DNA of 52,787 bases from Bacteroidales bacterium (GCA_029983675.1 JASBYY010000017.1:1-52787); one strand, 5' to 3'; positions 8,011 to 17,565 are shown, counted from the first letter of the stretch. Made by a program: numbers and translations. The notes: generated by a model from the letters alone, not told the origin.

Positions 8011-11000
8011 ATGATATACTTTTTTAAGTCTGATAATCAACGATTTATTGCAGTTGACGCTTCGAAACAGCAATCCGATGACGATATTGCCAAATTGTCT
8101 TGGCTTTTCGGCAATGCCCAATTTGTTGAAGAAATAGAGGTGAAGGGCCATTTTGTAGGTCCGCGCAGGGAAATGATTACGCCTTGGAGTACCAATGCTG
8201 TTGAAATCACGCAGAACATGGGTATCGGTGGCATTGTCCGTATTGAGGAGTTTCGGCGGACGGAAAGCGAAGAAGCTCCGTATGATTCGATGCTGCAAGC
8301 ACGTTACAATGGTCTTGACCAAAAGGTATTCTTCGTTGATCGAAAGCCGGAACCCTTGAAGTATATCGACGATATTCCGGCCTATAACATGCAAGAAGGT
8401 CTTGCCATGAGCGAAGAGGAAGTTGCATATTTAGAAGGGATTTCGAAAAAGATAGGTAGAAAACTCACTGATAGCGAGGTGTATGGCTTTGCTCAAGTGA
8501 ACTCGGAGCATTGCCGCCATAAGATTTTCAACGGCACTTTCATCATCGATGGAAAGCAGATGGCACAATCGTTGTTTGCCCTCATCAAACGAACATCGAA
8601 GGAAAATCCCAACAAGTTGGTTTCAGCGTACAAGGATAATGTGGCATTCATCCTTGGGCCTAAGGCTGAGCAGTTTGCACCAAAGACACAGCATCAGGCC
8701 GATTATTTCCATATCAAGGATATTGACACCATCATTTCGCTGAAAGCGGAAACGCATAACTTCCCCACCACCGTTGAACCTTTTAACGGCGCGGCAACGG
8801 GAACGGGTGGCGAGATTCGCGACCGTTTGGCTGGCGGACAAGGCAGCCTTCCTTTGGCGGGAACAGCAGTTTACATGACTTCCTATCCGCGTAGCGAAGA
8901 CAATCGTAGCTGGGAACAGGGATGTGCCCCTCGCAAGTGGCTCTACCAGACTCCGGAAGAAATCCTTATCAAGGCCTCCAACGGGGCTTCCGATTTTGGC
9001 AACAAGTTTGGTCAGCCTCTCATCAATGGAAGTTTATTGACCTTTGAACATCAGGAGGAGCAAAGGCTTGGCTACGATAAAGTCATTATGTTGGCAGGAG
9101 GTATCGGATTTGCCAAGAAACAAGATGCCAAGAAAATGGAACCTGAGCCGGGCGACATTATTGTGGTGCTTGGCGGCGATAATTACCGCATCGGCATGGG
9201 TGGCGGTGCCGTGTCAAGTGTAGATACGGGGCAATATAGCAATGCCATCGAGCTGAATGCCGTGCAACGTGCCAATCCCGAAATGCAGAAACGTGTTTCA
9301 AACGTCATTCGCGCCATGACCGAAATCGACGCCAACCCGATACGTTCCATCCACGACCATGGTGCAGGCGGGCATCTGAACTGTCTGTCCGAACTTATTG
9401 AAGATGCAGGAGGCGTGGTATATGTCGATAATCTGCCCGTGGGCGACCCCACATTGTCGGACAAGGAAATCATTGGAAACGAATCCCAAGAACGCATGGG
9501 GTTGTTGGTCAACAAGAAAGATATCGCGGTCATCAAGGAAACCGCTGCACGTGAACGTGCGCCTTATTATGAAGTGGGTGAGGTGACTGGAGACGAAAGA
9601 TTGCGTTTCGTTAGAAAAAAAGGAACAGCTCCTATCGACCTCGCTCTGTCCGATTTCTTTGGAAGTGCTCCTAAAACGGTGTTGCACGATACCAATAAGC
9701 CCTATCATTTTAAGAAAATAAGCTATACTAAACGCGATTTGCACAAGTTCCTCGACAAGGTGTTGCAGCTTGAAGCCGTGGCCTGCAAGGACTGGCTTAC
9801 CAACAAGGTGGACCGCTCGGTGACGGGACGGGTAGCGCAACAGCAGTGCGTAGGCGAACTTCAATTGCCACTTAGTAATTTGGGTGTCAGTGCATTGGAT
9901 TATCAAGGTGTAAAGGGCATTGTCACGGCTATGGGTCATGCTCCAATTCCTGCACTGATAGATCAGGCGGCGGGTTCTCGTCTCGCTGTTTCCGAAGCAT
10001 TGACCAATATTGTGTGGACACCTATTGATGGCAATCTTTCCGGTGTGTCATTAAGCGCTAACTGGATGTGGCCTGCCAAGCAGGAAGGCGAAACAGCACG
10101 GCTGTATAGTGCCGTCAAAGCTTTGAGCGACTATTGCGTGGCGTTGGGAGTAAATGTGCCTACAGGCAAGGATTCGCTGTCGATGACACAGAAATATCCT
10201 GACGGCGACAAGGTGGTGGCCCCTGGAACCGTCATTGTGTCGGCGGCAGGCGAGGTGTCAAACCTCCGTCAGACTGTTCGTCCTGTGATGAATACCAATG
10301 GCGATACAGAATTGTTGTATGTCGATTTTTCGGGCGATGGCTTCAAATTGGGAGGTAGCAGTTTTGCGCAAGCCACAGACTATATCGGTCAGGAAACCCC
10401 GGATGTAAAAAGTCCTGCCTATTTCAAAAAGGCCTTCAATGCTGTTCAAAGCCTGATAGAACGGAATCTGGTTCTTGCTGGCCACGATGTGTCAGCAGGC
10501 GGTTTGATTACGACTTTACTTGAGATGAATTTCGCAAACTGCGACCACGGTATGGACATTGATTTGAAGGCGTTCGACGCGGAAGACCTTGTCGCTGTGC
10601 TGTTTTGTGAAAAACCATCCTTGGTGTTACAAGTGGCCGATGATGGCGAGGCGAAAGCCATGTTGCGCAAGGCGGGTATTCGCTTTGTCGTGATTGGTAA
10701 ACCCGTCGCTAACCGCAAGCTCACCATTACCCATGTCGGCAAGAAACACGTCTTCGATATCGATGCGCTTCGCGATGTGTGGTACAAGTCGTCCTATCTG
10801 CTTGATCGTAGGCAGAGTGGTGAACAAAAGGCGCTTGAACGTTACAATAACTACAAAAACCAATACCTGCATTACAGTTTCGGGCAAGGTTTTTCGGGCA
10901 AGGCCGGTGAATTTGGCATCGATATGCACCGTCGCAAGCCTACCGGTATAAAGGCTGCCATTATCCGTGAGAAAGGTGTCAACGGCGACCGTGAAATGGC

Positions 11001-11706
11001 TTATGCGCTTTATTTGGCTGGTTTCGATGTGAAGGACATTCACACCACCGACCTGATCAGCGGTCGCGAAGACCTTTCCGATGTGAACATGATAGTCTTT
11101 GTAGGCGGTTTCTCCAACTCCGACGTGCTCGGATCGGCAAAAGGATGGGCGGGAGCTTTGCTGTACAATGAAAAAGCCAAAAAGGCCATTGACCGCTTCT
11201 ATGCACGTCCCGACACGCTGAGCCTTGGCGTTTGTAATGGCTGCCAATTGATGATGGAGCTAGGACTGCTTTATCCTGACCATGAGGAGCATCCAAAAAT
11301 GAAACACAACGACTCGCATAAGTTCGAATCGGCGTTTCTGAATGTCGAGATTGCACAAAACAACAGCGTGATGCTCTCCTCCCTTTCGGGAAGACGTTTG
11401 GGTGTTTGGATTGCACACGGCGAGGGCAAGTTCTCTTTCCCATGTTTCAAGGATAAGTATAATATTGTGATGACTTACGGTCAAAATGAATATCCCGGCA
11501 ATCCCAATGGCAGCAACTGGTCGGTGGCTGGACTTTGTTCCAACGATGGGCGCCATTTGGCCATGATGCCGCACCTTGAACGCGCCTTCCTGCCTTGGCA
11601 ATGGTCGTACTATCCCGATGCACGCAAGGACGACGAGGTGACACCTTGGATCGAAGCATTTGTGAATGCCCGCAATTGGATAGCAAAGCACAAAAAGGCA
11701 AAATGA
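8011..11706 (+). CDS. purL: Phosphoribosylformylglycinamidine synthase, single-chain form
   Basis: This enzyme converts FGAR, glutamine and ATP to FGAM in step four of purine synthesis. At 1231 aa it is the long one-chain form, with the glutaminase fused at the C-terminus. Visible are the N-terminal and linker region (GFAQVNSEHCRHK), the ATP/substrate-binding segments (ETHNFPTTVEPFNGAATGTG and GDNYRIGMGGGAVSS), a second synthase half with PTGKDSLSMTQKYP, and a class I glutamine amidotransferase domain with the nucleophile Cys in GVCNGCQLMMELG. Its stop codon overlaps the start of the next gene (ATGA), so the two are probably translationally coupled. Confidence 0.97.
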   Translation: MIYFFKSDNQRFIAVDASKQQSDDDIAKLSWLFGNAQFVEEIEVKGHFVGPRREMITPWSTNAVEITQNMGIGGIVRIEEFRRTESEEAPYDSMLQARYNGLDQKVFFVDRKPEPLKYIDDIPAYNMQEGLAMSEEEVAYLEGISKKIGRKLTDSEVYGFAQVNSEHCRHKIFNGTFIIDGKQMAQSLFALIKRTSKENPNKLVSAYKDNVAFILGPKAEQFAPKTQHQADYFHIKDIDTIISLKAETHNFPTTVEPFNGAATGTGGEIRDRLAGGQGSLPLAGTAVYMTSYPRSEDNRSWEQGCAPRKWLYQTPEEILIKASNGASDFGNKFGQPLINGSLLTFEHQEEQRLGYDKVIMLAGGIGFAKKQDAKKMEPEPGDIIVVLGGDNYRIGMGGGAVSSVDTGQYSNAIELNAVQRANPEMQKRVSNVIRAMTEIDANPIRSIHDHGAGGHLNCLSELIEDAGGVVYVDNLPVGDPTLSDKEIIGNESQERMGLLVNKKDIAVIKETAARERAPYYEVGEVTGDERLRFVRKKGTAPIDLALSDFFGSAPKTVLHDTNKPYHFKKISYTKRDLHKFLDKVLQLEAVACKDWLTNKVDRSVTGRVAQQQCVGELQLPLSNLGVSALDYQGVKGIVTAMGHAPIPALIDQAAGSRLAVSEALTNIVWTPIDGNLSGVSLSANWMWPAKQEGETARLYSAVKALSDYCVALGVNVPTGKDSLSMTQKYPDGDKVVAPGTVIVSAAGEVSNLRQTVRPVMNTNGDTELLYVDFSGDGFKLGGSSFAQATDYIGQETPDVKSPAYFKKAFNAVQSLIERNLVLAGHDVSAGGLITTLLEMNFANCDHGMDIDLKAFDAEDLVAVLFCEKPSLVLQVADDGEAKAMLRKAGIRFVVIGKPVANRKLTITHVGKKHVFDIDALRDVWYKSSYLLDRRQSGEQKALERYNNYKNQYLHYSFGQGFSGKAGEFGIDMHRRKPTGIKAAIIREKGVNGDREMAYALYLAGFDVKDIHTTDLISGREDLSDVNMIVFVGGFSNSDVLGSAKGWAGALLYNEKAKKAIDRFYARPDTLSLGVCNGCQLMMELGLLYPDHEEHPKMKHNDSHKFESAFLNVEIAQNNSVMLSSLSGRRLGVWIAHGEGKFSFPCFKDKYNIVMTYGQNEYPGNPNGSNWSVAGLCSNDGRHLAMMPHLERAFLPWQWSYYPDARKDDEVTPWIEAFVNARNWIAKHKKAK

Positions 11707-12191
11707 GTAAGGTTAGGATTGTTAAGACCAACGCCTGTCGCATCCTCGACCAGCAGAAAATAAGCTATGAACTGATTTCGTATGTCGTCGATGAGGATGA
11801 TCTGGGTGCGCAGCATATTGCCGAACAACTGGGGGAAGATATCGAGACGGTGTTCAAGACCTTGGTGCTGAAAGGTGATAAAAGCGGCTATTTCGTCTGT
11901 GTCATACCGGGCATGGCGGAACTTGACTTGAAAAAAACAGCCAAGGTGACAGGCAATAAAAGCTGTGACCTAATTGCCATGAAGGAATTGCATCCGCTGA
12001 CAGGATATGTTAGGGGAGGCTGTTCGCCTATTGGTATGAAAAAGCATTTTCCAACTTTCATTCATCTGACCTGCAATGACTTCGAGGCCATCTATGTCAG
12101 TGCAGGTCAACGAGGTTTGCAGCTGAAGGCGCATCCCGGAGACCTGATAAAAGCTGCTGCCATGACCGTGGCGGATCTCATTGTCGGATAG
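11703..12191 (+). CDS. ybaK: YbaK/EbsC-family Cys-tRNA deacylase
   Basis: A 162-aa protein of the YbaK/ProX editing family, which hydrolyses Cys-tRNA(Pro), mischarged by prolyl-tRNA synthetase. The family features TVFKTLVLKGD (with the conserved Lys), TGYVRGGCSPIGMKK and the C-terminal GQRGLQLKAHPGDLI are present. The start is ATG 11703, overlapping the purL stop by 3 bp. An upstream in-frame start lies inside purL and is rejected. The pairing with purL is probably transcriptional, with no obvious functional link. Confidence 0.92.
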   Translation: MSKVRIVKTNACRILDQQKISYELISYVVDEDDLGAQHIAEQLGEDIETVFKTLVLKGDKSGYFVCVIPGMAELDLKKTAKVTGNKSCDLIAMKELHPLTGYVRGGCSPIGMKKHFPTFIHLTCNDFEAIYVSAGQRGLQLKAHPGDLIKAAAMTVADLIVG

Positions 12192-12294
12192 GATCTGAAA
12201 GACGGAAATCCATTGCGCCTTTTTTTTACAAATTGGCTTGGTGCTGTGCGGTCTGAAACCAATAAACAGCCACCGCTATTCGACCATTATTGCT

Positions 12295-12302
12295 TATCTT
12301 TG
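12295..12302 (+). promoter_or_regulatory. Candidate -7 box of mrp
   Basis: TATCTTTG lies 22 bp before the ATG at 12325. It supports that start over an earlier in-frame ATG (12238), which would lie upstream of the promoter. Confidence 0.55.
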
Positions 12303-12324
12303 CAAATCGCTAAAACATGGAATC

Positions 12325-13353
12325 ATGATAGAAAAAGAGAATGTAGTTGAGATTTTGAAAGAGGTGATTTATTTCCCCAAAGGAGATAATATCATTAGTC
12401 TGAAAATGGTTGACAATCTTCATGTTAAGGATAAAAATATCCGTTTTGACCTAATTTTTGAACGCAAGGATGATCCCAAGAACGACATCGTGGTGGAAGC
12501 GGCAAGGAAAGCGTTGGCGGATGTCTTTGGCGATGATGTCAATGTGGATATTGAAATTGCGGAGCAGGAAACTGCGCTGTCGAAAGTGAAGCATATCATT
12601 GCCGTGGTGTCGGGAAAGGGTGGTGTCGGGAAATCGACGGTGGCCGCCAACCTTGCCGTGGCGTTGTCACGCGCCAATCAGCGCGTGGGTCTCATCGATG
12701 CGGATATCTATGGACCGTCGGTCCCGATGATGTTTGGCACGGAGAACGAAAGACCCGGTTGCGTGGAGCATAACGGCAAGTCGGTCATTCTTCCTATTGA
12801 AAAATACGGTATCAAGTTGCTTTCAATCGGATATTTCGTTGATGCCAATCGTCCGTTGATATGGCGTGGCCCTATGGCTACCAGCGCTTTGAACCAACTG
12901 ATGAACGATGCGTATTGGGGAGAACTCGATTTTCTTGTTGTGGACATGCCCCCCGGAACAGGCGATATTCAACTGACACTTGCACAGTCGTTTAAGGTGA
13001 GTGGAGCCGTCATCGTGACCACACCTCAAAAAGTGGCTTTTGCCGATGTGCGCCGCGCTGTGATGATGTTCAACGACGAGGCCCTGCAAATCCCAATGTA
13101 CGGCCTGATTGAGAATATGGCTTACTTTGTGCCTTCCGATAGACCGGAAAAGAAGTATTATATCTTTGGAAAGGAAACCGGGCAACAGTTTGCAGACGAA
13201 CTGCACCTTCCGCTATTGGGACAAATTCCGATAGAGGAACGCATTGCCGAATGTGGCGACAACGGTACGCCGCTTGCACTTGATGCCACTTCTCCTGTCA
13301 CAAAGGCTTTCGATGCTGTCGCTATGACGATCATCGGCAAGTGCGGACAATAA
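12325..13353 (+). CDS. mrp: Mrp/ApbC-family iron-sulfur cluster carrier ATPase
   Basis: A 342-aa P-loop ATPase of the Mrp/NBP35 family, which carries Fe-S clusters to apoproteins. It has an N-terminal MIP18-like domain (residues 1-85), the deviant Walker A GKGGVGKST (about 97-105), DADIYGPSVPMM, and the switch region DMPPGTGDIQLTL. The CxxC pair that binds clusters in many Mrp proteins is absent: the matching stretch reads NMAYFVPSDRPEKKYYIFG. ATG 12325 is chosen from the promoter position. The Nfu-type scaffold gene lies 73 bp downstream on the same strand, which suggests a small Fe-S module. Confidence 0.93.
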   Translation: MIEKENVVEILKEVIYFPKGDNIISLKMVDNLHVKDKNIRFDLIFERKDDPKNDIVVEAARKALADVFGDDVNVDIEIAEQETALSKVKHIIAVVSGKGGVGKSTVAANLAVALSRANQRVGLIDADIYGPSVPMMFGTENERPGCVEHNGKSVILPIEKYGIKLLSIGYFVDANRPLIWRGPMATSALNQLMNDAYWGELDFLVVDMPPGTGDIQLTLAQSFKVSGAVIVTTPQKVAFADVRRAVMMFNDEALQIPMYGLIENMAYFVPSDRPEKKYYIFGKETGQQFADELHLPLLGQIPIEERIAECGDNGTPLALDATSPVTKAFDAVAMTIIGKCGQ

Positions 13354-13426
13354 GGTACAAGATTTTTGCCATCGTAAATGATGTGATATATTAGTATAAC
13401 GTTTTGAACGCCAATATAATGTGAAT

Positions 13427-13681
13427 ATGGAAAATCGAGATGCGATACTGCGCAAAGTGAAGAATATACTTGAACAAATTCGGCCTTACCTGCAACAAGA
13501 TGGAGGCGATGTTGAGTTTGTGGAACTAACGGATGACGGGGTCGTTATGGTAGAACTCAAAGGTGCTTGCGGCAACTGTCCGCATAGCCAGCAAACCCTC
13601 AAAAACGGCATCGAATCCACCATGAAGAGAATTCTTCCTCAAATTAAATCTGTTGAAGCGGTGAACGGTAAAACATCATGA
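13427..13681 (+). CDS. NifU C-terminal domain (Nfu-type) iron-sulfur scaffold protein
   Basis: An 84-aa stand-alone Nfu domain. The fold signature IRPYLQQDGGDVEFVEL and the cluster-binding GACGNCPHS (CxxC) are intact. Such proteins assemble and pass on 4Fe-4S clusters. The start is ATG 13427; an in-frame GTG two codons upstream is less likely. Its place just after mrp suggests joint function in Fe-S delivery. It could be called nfu or nifU-like. Confidence 0.92.
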   Translation: MENRDAILRKVKNILEQIRPYLQQDGGDVEFVELTDDGVVMVELKGACGNCPHSQQTLKNGIESTMKRILPQIKSVEAVNGKTS

Positions 13682-13728
13682 AGATGAAGCCGGAGCCGAT
13701 GTGACCATTGCTAAATCGTACACTACTC

Positions 13729-15273
13729 ATGCTGAAACGTCTTGTTGTTCTTTTGTTGTGCGCTTCGGCGTTTGCTTCGTTTGCCCAACAGGTGCAACCC
13801 GTCCGTCATGAGTTTGAAAAAAGAGACGAAGAACAGCAGTGTCCATTTGAACTTCTTGAAAAACAAGGCGTTTTGTATGCCTATCAAACCGACCAAGTCA
13901 ATGAAGACGACATCTTGTGGAATTTTGTCAGGCTTGATACGAATTTGCTGGAGGTGCGCAGCGATTTGATTCCTTTACCGGCTCATTACACGTTTTGTAC
14001 CTCTCAAAGCAATGCAGAGATGTCTGTTTTCCTTTTTACGGACGGGCGTGCGAGAAAGTCCGATTCCGTTGGAATTAAATCTGTTTTTTTTCATCGGACG
14101 ACAAATACTTTCACCACCTTTGAGAAAAAAATGCCGCCAGGCAGTGCTGTGCTTGATGTGGCGTTGATGGATGCATCGTTGTTTGTTGTTGTCAATAACA
14201 AGGCTGGCGGCATGGTGTTGCATTATGATTCGAAAAATAGTGTGCAGTGCATGTTGTTGTCCTGTGTCAATGGTAACTTCGTGTTTTTTCATGCCGAAGC
14301 GCACGAGGCGGCGCATATCGTGGTTGTCGCTGCCAAGGAATTTGAAGATAGGCGTTGTTTGGCAACGACCTTTTTGCAATATGCTCCCGATGGGACCCTG
14401 CTTCGGTGTGACCGTTATGCAGATGAAGGCGGTACATGCTTGGGGCGTATGTGCTTCGATTTCGATGCCGAACGCAATTTGTCGGTGTACGCCACCTTGG
14501 AGCGGCAGGAGGCAAGAAAAGTCGATTTGAAGGGGCTTTCCGATGATTTTGACAAAGTGTCAATCGGGGTGGCTTGCATTCGTTTTACAGGAGGTCGGCC
14601 TGTGGCACATGCCTTTTTATTCAAGGATATGCCTGATATTGAACGGGCGATGACGACGTCCGACCGTGTCAAGGTGCGTGAGGAGCAATTGAAACAAAAG
14701 AGCGGCAAGCAGAAGGAACGAAAAGAAATTGGCTTTCAGTTTCTTGCGCCGCATTTGACAAAGATAGGCGGTGTGAACGTTTTTTCGGCGGAAGCCTTTG
14801 TCCCTGAATATCATACCGAAACCCGCATGGATTATGGTTTTTACGGTATGTTCCCATATTCATATTCCGTGTTCGACGGTTATGACTTCGTCAGTACGGT
14901 TTTATGGGCGTTCGATGCATCGGGAAACCTGCAATGGCAGTCGTCGGTGAAGTTCGACAACGCGCTGAACCATACTTTGTGGCCGCATTCGAATGTCACT
15001 TGTTGCCTTGGTGAGTTGCAAGTGATTTCGTCTCGCGACAATAGGCTTCGTTACGAGGTGTTGGATGAGTCGGGACAGCTGTTGCTCAATCAACAGAATC
15101 AACCGCTTGACCTGCTTTATGAAGCCGATTTCTTGACACAGGAAAGCCAAACCTTCGTGTCGCATTGGTATGGAAATCGTTTCATCGTCAGTGGAGAGCA
15201 AATCATACGGAATGGAGTAAGGTCGAAACCGCTCCGGATGGTGTTTTTCTGGCAAAAAATCCAATTTGAATAG
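13729..15273 (+). CDS. Secreted protein of unknown function
   Basis: A 514-aa protein that starts with a clear signal peptide (MLKRLVVLLLCASAFASFAQ), so it should be periplasmic or at the surface. I recognise no domain. The body is mixed beta-rich sequence with a charged segment near residues 310-330 (EEQLKQKSGKQKERKE). There is no lipobox and no obvious T9SS tail. ATG 13729 places the signal peptide at the N-terminus; the in-frame TTG at 13708 is less likely. It ends 2 bp before the next gene, so the two are probably co-transcribed. Confidence 0.75.
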   Translation: MLKRLVVLLLCASAFASFAQQVQPVRHEFEKRDEEQQCPFELLEKQGVLYAYQTDQVNEDDILWNFVRLDTNLLEVRSDLIPLPAHYTFCTSQSNAEMSVFLFTDGRARKSDSVGIKSVFFHRTTNTFTTFEKKMPPGSAVLDVALMDASLFVVVNNKAGGMVLHYDSKNSVQCMLLSCVNGNFVFFHAEAHEAAHIVVVAAKEFEDRRCLATTFLQYAPDGTLLRCDRYADEGGTCLGRMCFDFDAERNLSVYATLERQEARKVDLKGLSDDFDKVSIGVACIRFTGGRPVAHAFLFKDMPDIERAMTTSDRVKVREEQLKQKSGKQKERKEIGFQFLAPHLTKIGGVNVFSAEAFVPEYHTETRMDYGFYGMFPYSYSVFDGYDFVSTVLWAFDASGNLQWQSSVKFDNALNHTLWPHSNVTCCLGELQVISSRDNRLRYEVLDESGQLLLNQQNQPLDLLYEADFLTQESQTFVSHWYGNRFIVSGEQIIRNGVRSKPLRMVFFWQKIQFE

Positions 15274-15275
15274 TC

Positions 15276-15944
15276 ATGTTGTCAAGCTACCTTCGTTATA
15301 TCACGCGTCGCAAGAATGCATATCAGATACATTCGCCTTTTGTGTATGATTTTGTCGTCAAAGTGCTGAACGACAAAGGCTTTAATGAGGATTACAATTT
15401 GGTTTCCCGTATGGGTTATTTGTTGGACGGGCGGAAACGCATCTCGTATCGGAATCGCAAGTTGAGCCGCCTCTTGTATCGTTTGATGCGGTATTTCGAA
15501 CCGAATGCTATTTTGTCGTTCGGCACATTATCAGCCCTCAGCGCTTCGGCGCTTGCATTGGGCAATCTTAAGGCGAAGCTTTATACCGAACAGACACAAG
15601 AATTTGTCGATGCCATGCATGCATTGGGAGTGGTCAATGTGGAGCGGTTGCGTCCTGCCGACCTCTTTTCGGAGAAGTTCAAGTCGAAAAAGATGCCTTG
15701 TGTCTTCTTCAGCTACGATGCTTTTAATTCTACCCACTGGAACAAGCTGACAGACTGTTTGTTACGCCGGACTTCCGATGCCGTTTTTATCTTTGAACGC
15801 ATTCATGGGTCGAGCGACATTGAGGATGCTTGGGAAATGATTTGCAAAGATGAGGCCGTCACCCTTTCCATTGACCTTTATTATTATGGATTGGTGTTTT
15901 TCAAGGTGGGTTTTGAAAAGGGCGATTTCGTGCTGAAATGGTGA
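15276..15944 (+). CDS. SAM-methyltransferase-like protein, Bacteroidetes family
   Basis: A 222-aa cytoplasmic protein. The N-terminal NAYQIHSPFVYDFVV and the C-terminal ERIHGSSDIEDAWEMI followed by SIDLYYYGLVFFKVGF are typical of a Bacteroidetes family annotated as class I SAM-dependent methyltransferases. The SAM-binding glycine-rich loop is weak (SFGTLSALSASALALG in place of ExGTxxGxST), so catalysis is uncertain. It follows the secreted protein by 2 bp. Confidence 0.7.
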   Translation: MLSSYLRYITRRKNAYQIHSPFVYDFVVKVLNDKGFNEDYNLVSRMGYLLDGRKRISYRNRKLSRLLYRLMRYFEPNAILSFGTLSALSASALALGNLKAKLYTEQTQEFVDAMHALGVVNVERLRPADLFSEKFKSKKMPCVFFSYDAFNSTHWNKLTDCLLRRTSDAVFIFERIHGSSDIEDAWEMICKDEAVTLSIDLYYYGLVFFKVGFEKGDFVLKW

Positions 15945-15993
15945 AAGCCGTTTTTTTCATGTTTTTGATGGAATATTATTAAATCAACATATT

Positions 15994-16551
15994 ATGAGCA
16001 AACCCTATACAAAAACCGGTGATGCGGGAACCACTTCTCTGATTGGCGGCAAGCGTGTCCCGAAATATGATGACCGCGTAGAGGCATACGGAACGGTTGA
16101 CGAGTTGAGCGCATTTCTTGGCGTATTGTCTGACCATGATGGTGTTTCTGCTGAACTCAAACAGTTGTTTTCGCACATTCAAGATAGGCTGTTCACCTTG
16201 GAGTCACATTTCGCCATGGATGCAGAATCGGAGGTGAGCAAGATGATACCTTCACTGACCGAAACCGATCTGACTTTTGTCGAACGGCAGATCGACAGCA
16301 TGAATGCCTTGTTGCCTCCCTTGAAGTCGTTTGTCATACCCGGTGGCGAACAACGTGCTTCGGCAGCGCATGTGTGCCGTACCGTTTGCCGACGCGCCGA
16401 GCGGCAGGCATGGCGTTTGGCGGCGCAACACCCCGTCGATCCTGTCGATTTGAAGTATCTCAATAGACTTTCCGACTTGTTTTTTGTGTTGGCACGCTAT
16501 TTTGACTACCAATCGGGACATGTTGAAAGTTGCTGGAAACCAGTTGAATAG
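15994..16551 (+). CDS. Cob(I)alamin adenosyltransferase, PduO type
   Basis: A 185-aa enzyme that transfers the adenosyl group of ATP to cob(I)alamin to make adenosylcobalamin. The ATP-binding signature YTKTGDAGTTSLIGGKRVPK is at residues 4-23, then DDRVEAYGTVDELSAFLG. The helical motif CRTVCRRAERQAWRL and the C-terminal YLNRLSDLFFVLARY are the family's other hallmarks. No other B12 genes are in view, so it probably serves B12 salvage for a mutase encoded elsewhere. Confidence 0.94.
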   Translation: MSKPYTKTGDAGTTSLIGGKRVPKYDDRVEAYGTVDELSAFLGVLSDHDGVSAELKQLFSHIQDRLFTLESHFAMDAESEVSKMIPSLTETDLTFVERQIDSMNALLPPLKSFVIPGGEQRASAAHVCRTVCRRAERQAWRLAAQHPVDPVDLKYLNRLSDLFFVLARYFDYQSGHVESCWKPVE

Positions 16552-16604
16552 AAAATAGTTTGCCTTTTTCTTTCAAAAGTGCTTGGGAATATGGCGATAA
16601 GGTG

Positions 16605-16612
16605 TATTTTTG
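16605..16612 (+). promoter_or_regulatory. Candidate -7 box of the small acidic protein gene
   Basis: TATTTTTG lies 28 bp before the ATG at 16641 and identifies that ATG as the start, since the upstream in-frame start (16560) would precede the promoter. Confidence 0.5.
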
Positions 16613-16640
16613 CACCTTCAAAAATCAAACAGATAGCACG

Positions 16641-16862
16641 ATGTATTGGACATTAGAATTAGCCTCAAAATTGGAAGATGCGCCGTGGCCTGCAACGCGC
16701 GATGAATTGCTCGATTGGGCGCTTCGTACAGGAGTATCACAGGAAGTGATCGAAAACCTTCAGGAAATGGAAGATGAAGGCGAAATTTATGAACGTATCG
16801 AAGACCTTTGGCCGGATTATCCCACAAAAGATGATTTCTTCTTCCACGAAGATGAATATTGA
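16641..16862 (+). CDS. Small acidic DUF2795-type protein
   Basis: A 73-aa, strongly acidic protein (MYWTLELASKLEDAPWPATR at the N-terminus, an FFFHEDEY tail). The pattern WPATRDELLDWA followed by VIENLQ resembles the DUF2795 family common in Bacteroidetes. Function unknown. It has its own candidate promoter and a strong terminator 32 bp after the stop, so it is probably transcribed alone. Confidence 0.75.
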   Translation: MYWTLELASKLEDAPWPATRDELLDWALRTGVSQEVIENLQEMEDEGEIYERIEDLWPDYPTKDDFFFHEDEY

Positions 16863-16894
16863 TTGCCGTTTACGGATTGATAGCCAATTCAAAG

Positions 16895-16926
16895 AAACGC
16901 TTGGGGAGACCTAAGCGTTTTTTGTA
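16895..16926 (+). terminator. Rho-independent terminator with a GAGA tetraloop
   Basis: AAACGCTTGGG (16895-16905) pairs with CCTAAGCGTTT (16910-16920), with one G-T wobble, around a GAGA loop. A T-run follows. The T-run merges into the -7 box of the next gene (16925-16932). Confidence 0.8.
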
Positions 16927-16932
16927 TTTTTG
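16925..16932 (+). promoter_or_regulatory. Candidate -7 box of the CxxxxC lipoprotein gene
   Basis: TATTTTTG lies 27 bp before the ATG at 16960, directly after the stem of the preceding terminator. Confidence 0.5.
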
Positions 16933-16959
16933 TTTTCCTAATGAATAATGTTTTGAGCG

Positions 16960-17565
16960 ATGAAACACTTTGTTTTGATGGTGGCGGTCTTGCTTTTCTC
17001 TTCTTGCAACGAAAACTTCGAGGCGGAGTACCCCTATTTCAAAGCATATCAACGTGATGCCGTCAGGCAGTTCATGTCGGAAAACCAACGGACGATTTTG
17101 TTTTTCCGGCCGGAATGGTGTCCGGCGAGTCCCTGCATGTTTGCGCAAAATGTCAAGCCCTATTTGGAGCATGAGGTGCAAGGATTGGGCATAGTGATTG
17201 TGTATATTGGCGCACAAAAGGATATGTTGCAGCCGGATTGGGCTAAGGAAAACGTGTTGGTGCTCAATAAGAAATCGCTCTCGGGTTTGGACAAGATCTG
17301 GATTAACCGCGAATGCCGTTCCTTGCTCAAGGATTATCGGAAAGTGAGCTATGTTCCGGTAGGAATCCTTTGCGATGCTCAGGGTAATATTCTGAACCGA
17401 TGGACGGAAGAGGAATGCGCCGGCATTGTTACTACGGATGCAAAGGGAAATGTAATAGAAACACCTTGGAGCTACAAAAGCATATCGGATGCCCTGCCCT
17501 TGGACAGTGTTATGGTAAAGCGTGAAACGGTTTACGATTCCTGCTCGTCGTCTTCGAGTTTCTGA
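16960..17565 (+). CDS. Lipoprotein with a possible thioredoxin-like fold
   Basis: A 201-aa protein with a lipoprotein signal (MKHFVLMVAVLLFSSC, lipid attachment at C16). The stretch RTILFFRPEWCPASPCMFAQ looks like a beta strand leading into a thioredoxin-like active-site loop, but the spacing is CxxxxC instead of CxxC. A later segment VSYVPVGILCDAQGNILNRW fits the cis-Pro and beta-hairpin region of such folds. A periplasmic redox role is an inference. The C-terminus is serine-rich (CSSSSSF). The 3' end overlaps convergent rsmD by 34 bp. Confidence 0.7.
   Translation: MKHFVLMVAVLLFSSCNENFEAEYPYFKAYQRDAVRQFMSENQRTILFFRPEWCPASPCMFAQNVKPYLEHEVQGLGIVIVYIGAQKDMLQPDWAKENVLVLNKKSLSGLDKIWINRECRSLLKDYRKVSYVPVGILCDAQGNILNRWTEEECAGIVTTDAKGNVIETPWSYKSISDALPLDSVMVKRETVYDSCSSSSSF

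Noticed and set aside
16960..17565. Classical thioredoxin assignment of the lipoprotein
   Set aside because: The active-site spacing is CxxxxC rather than CxxC, so only a thioredoxin-like fold is suggested.
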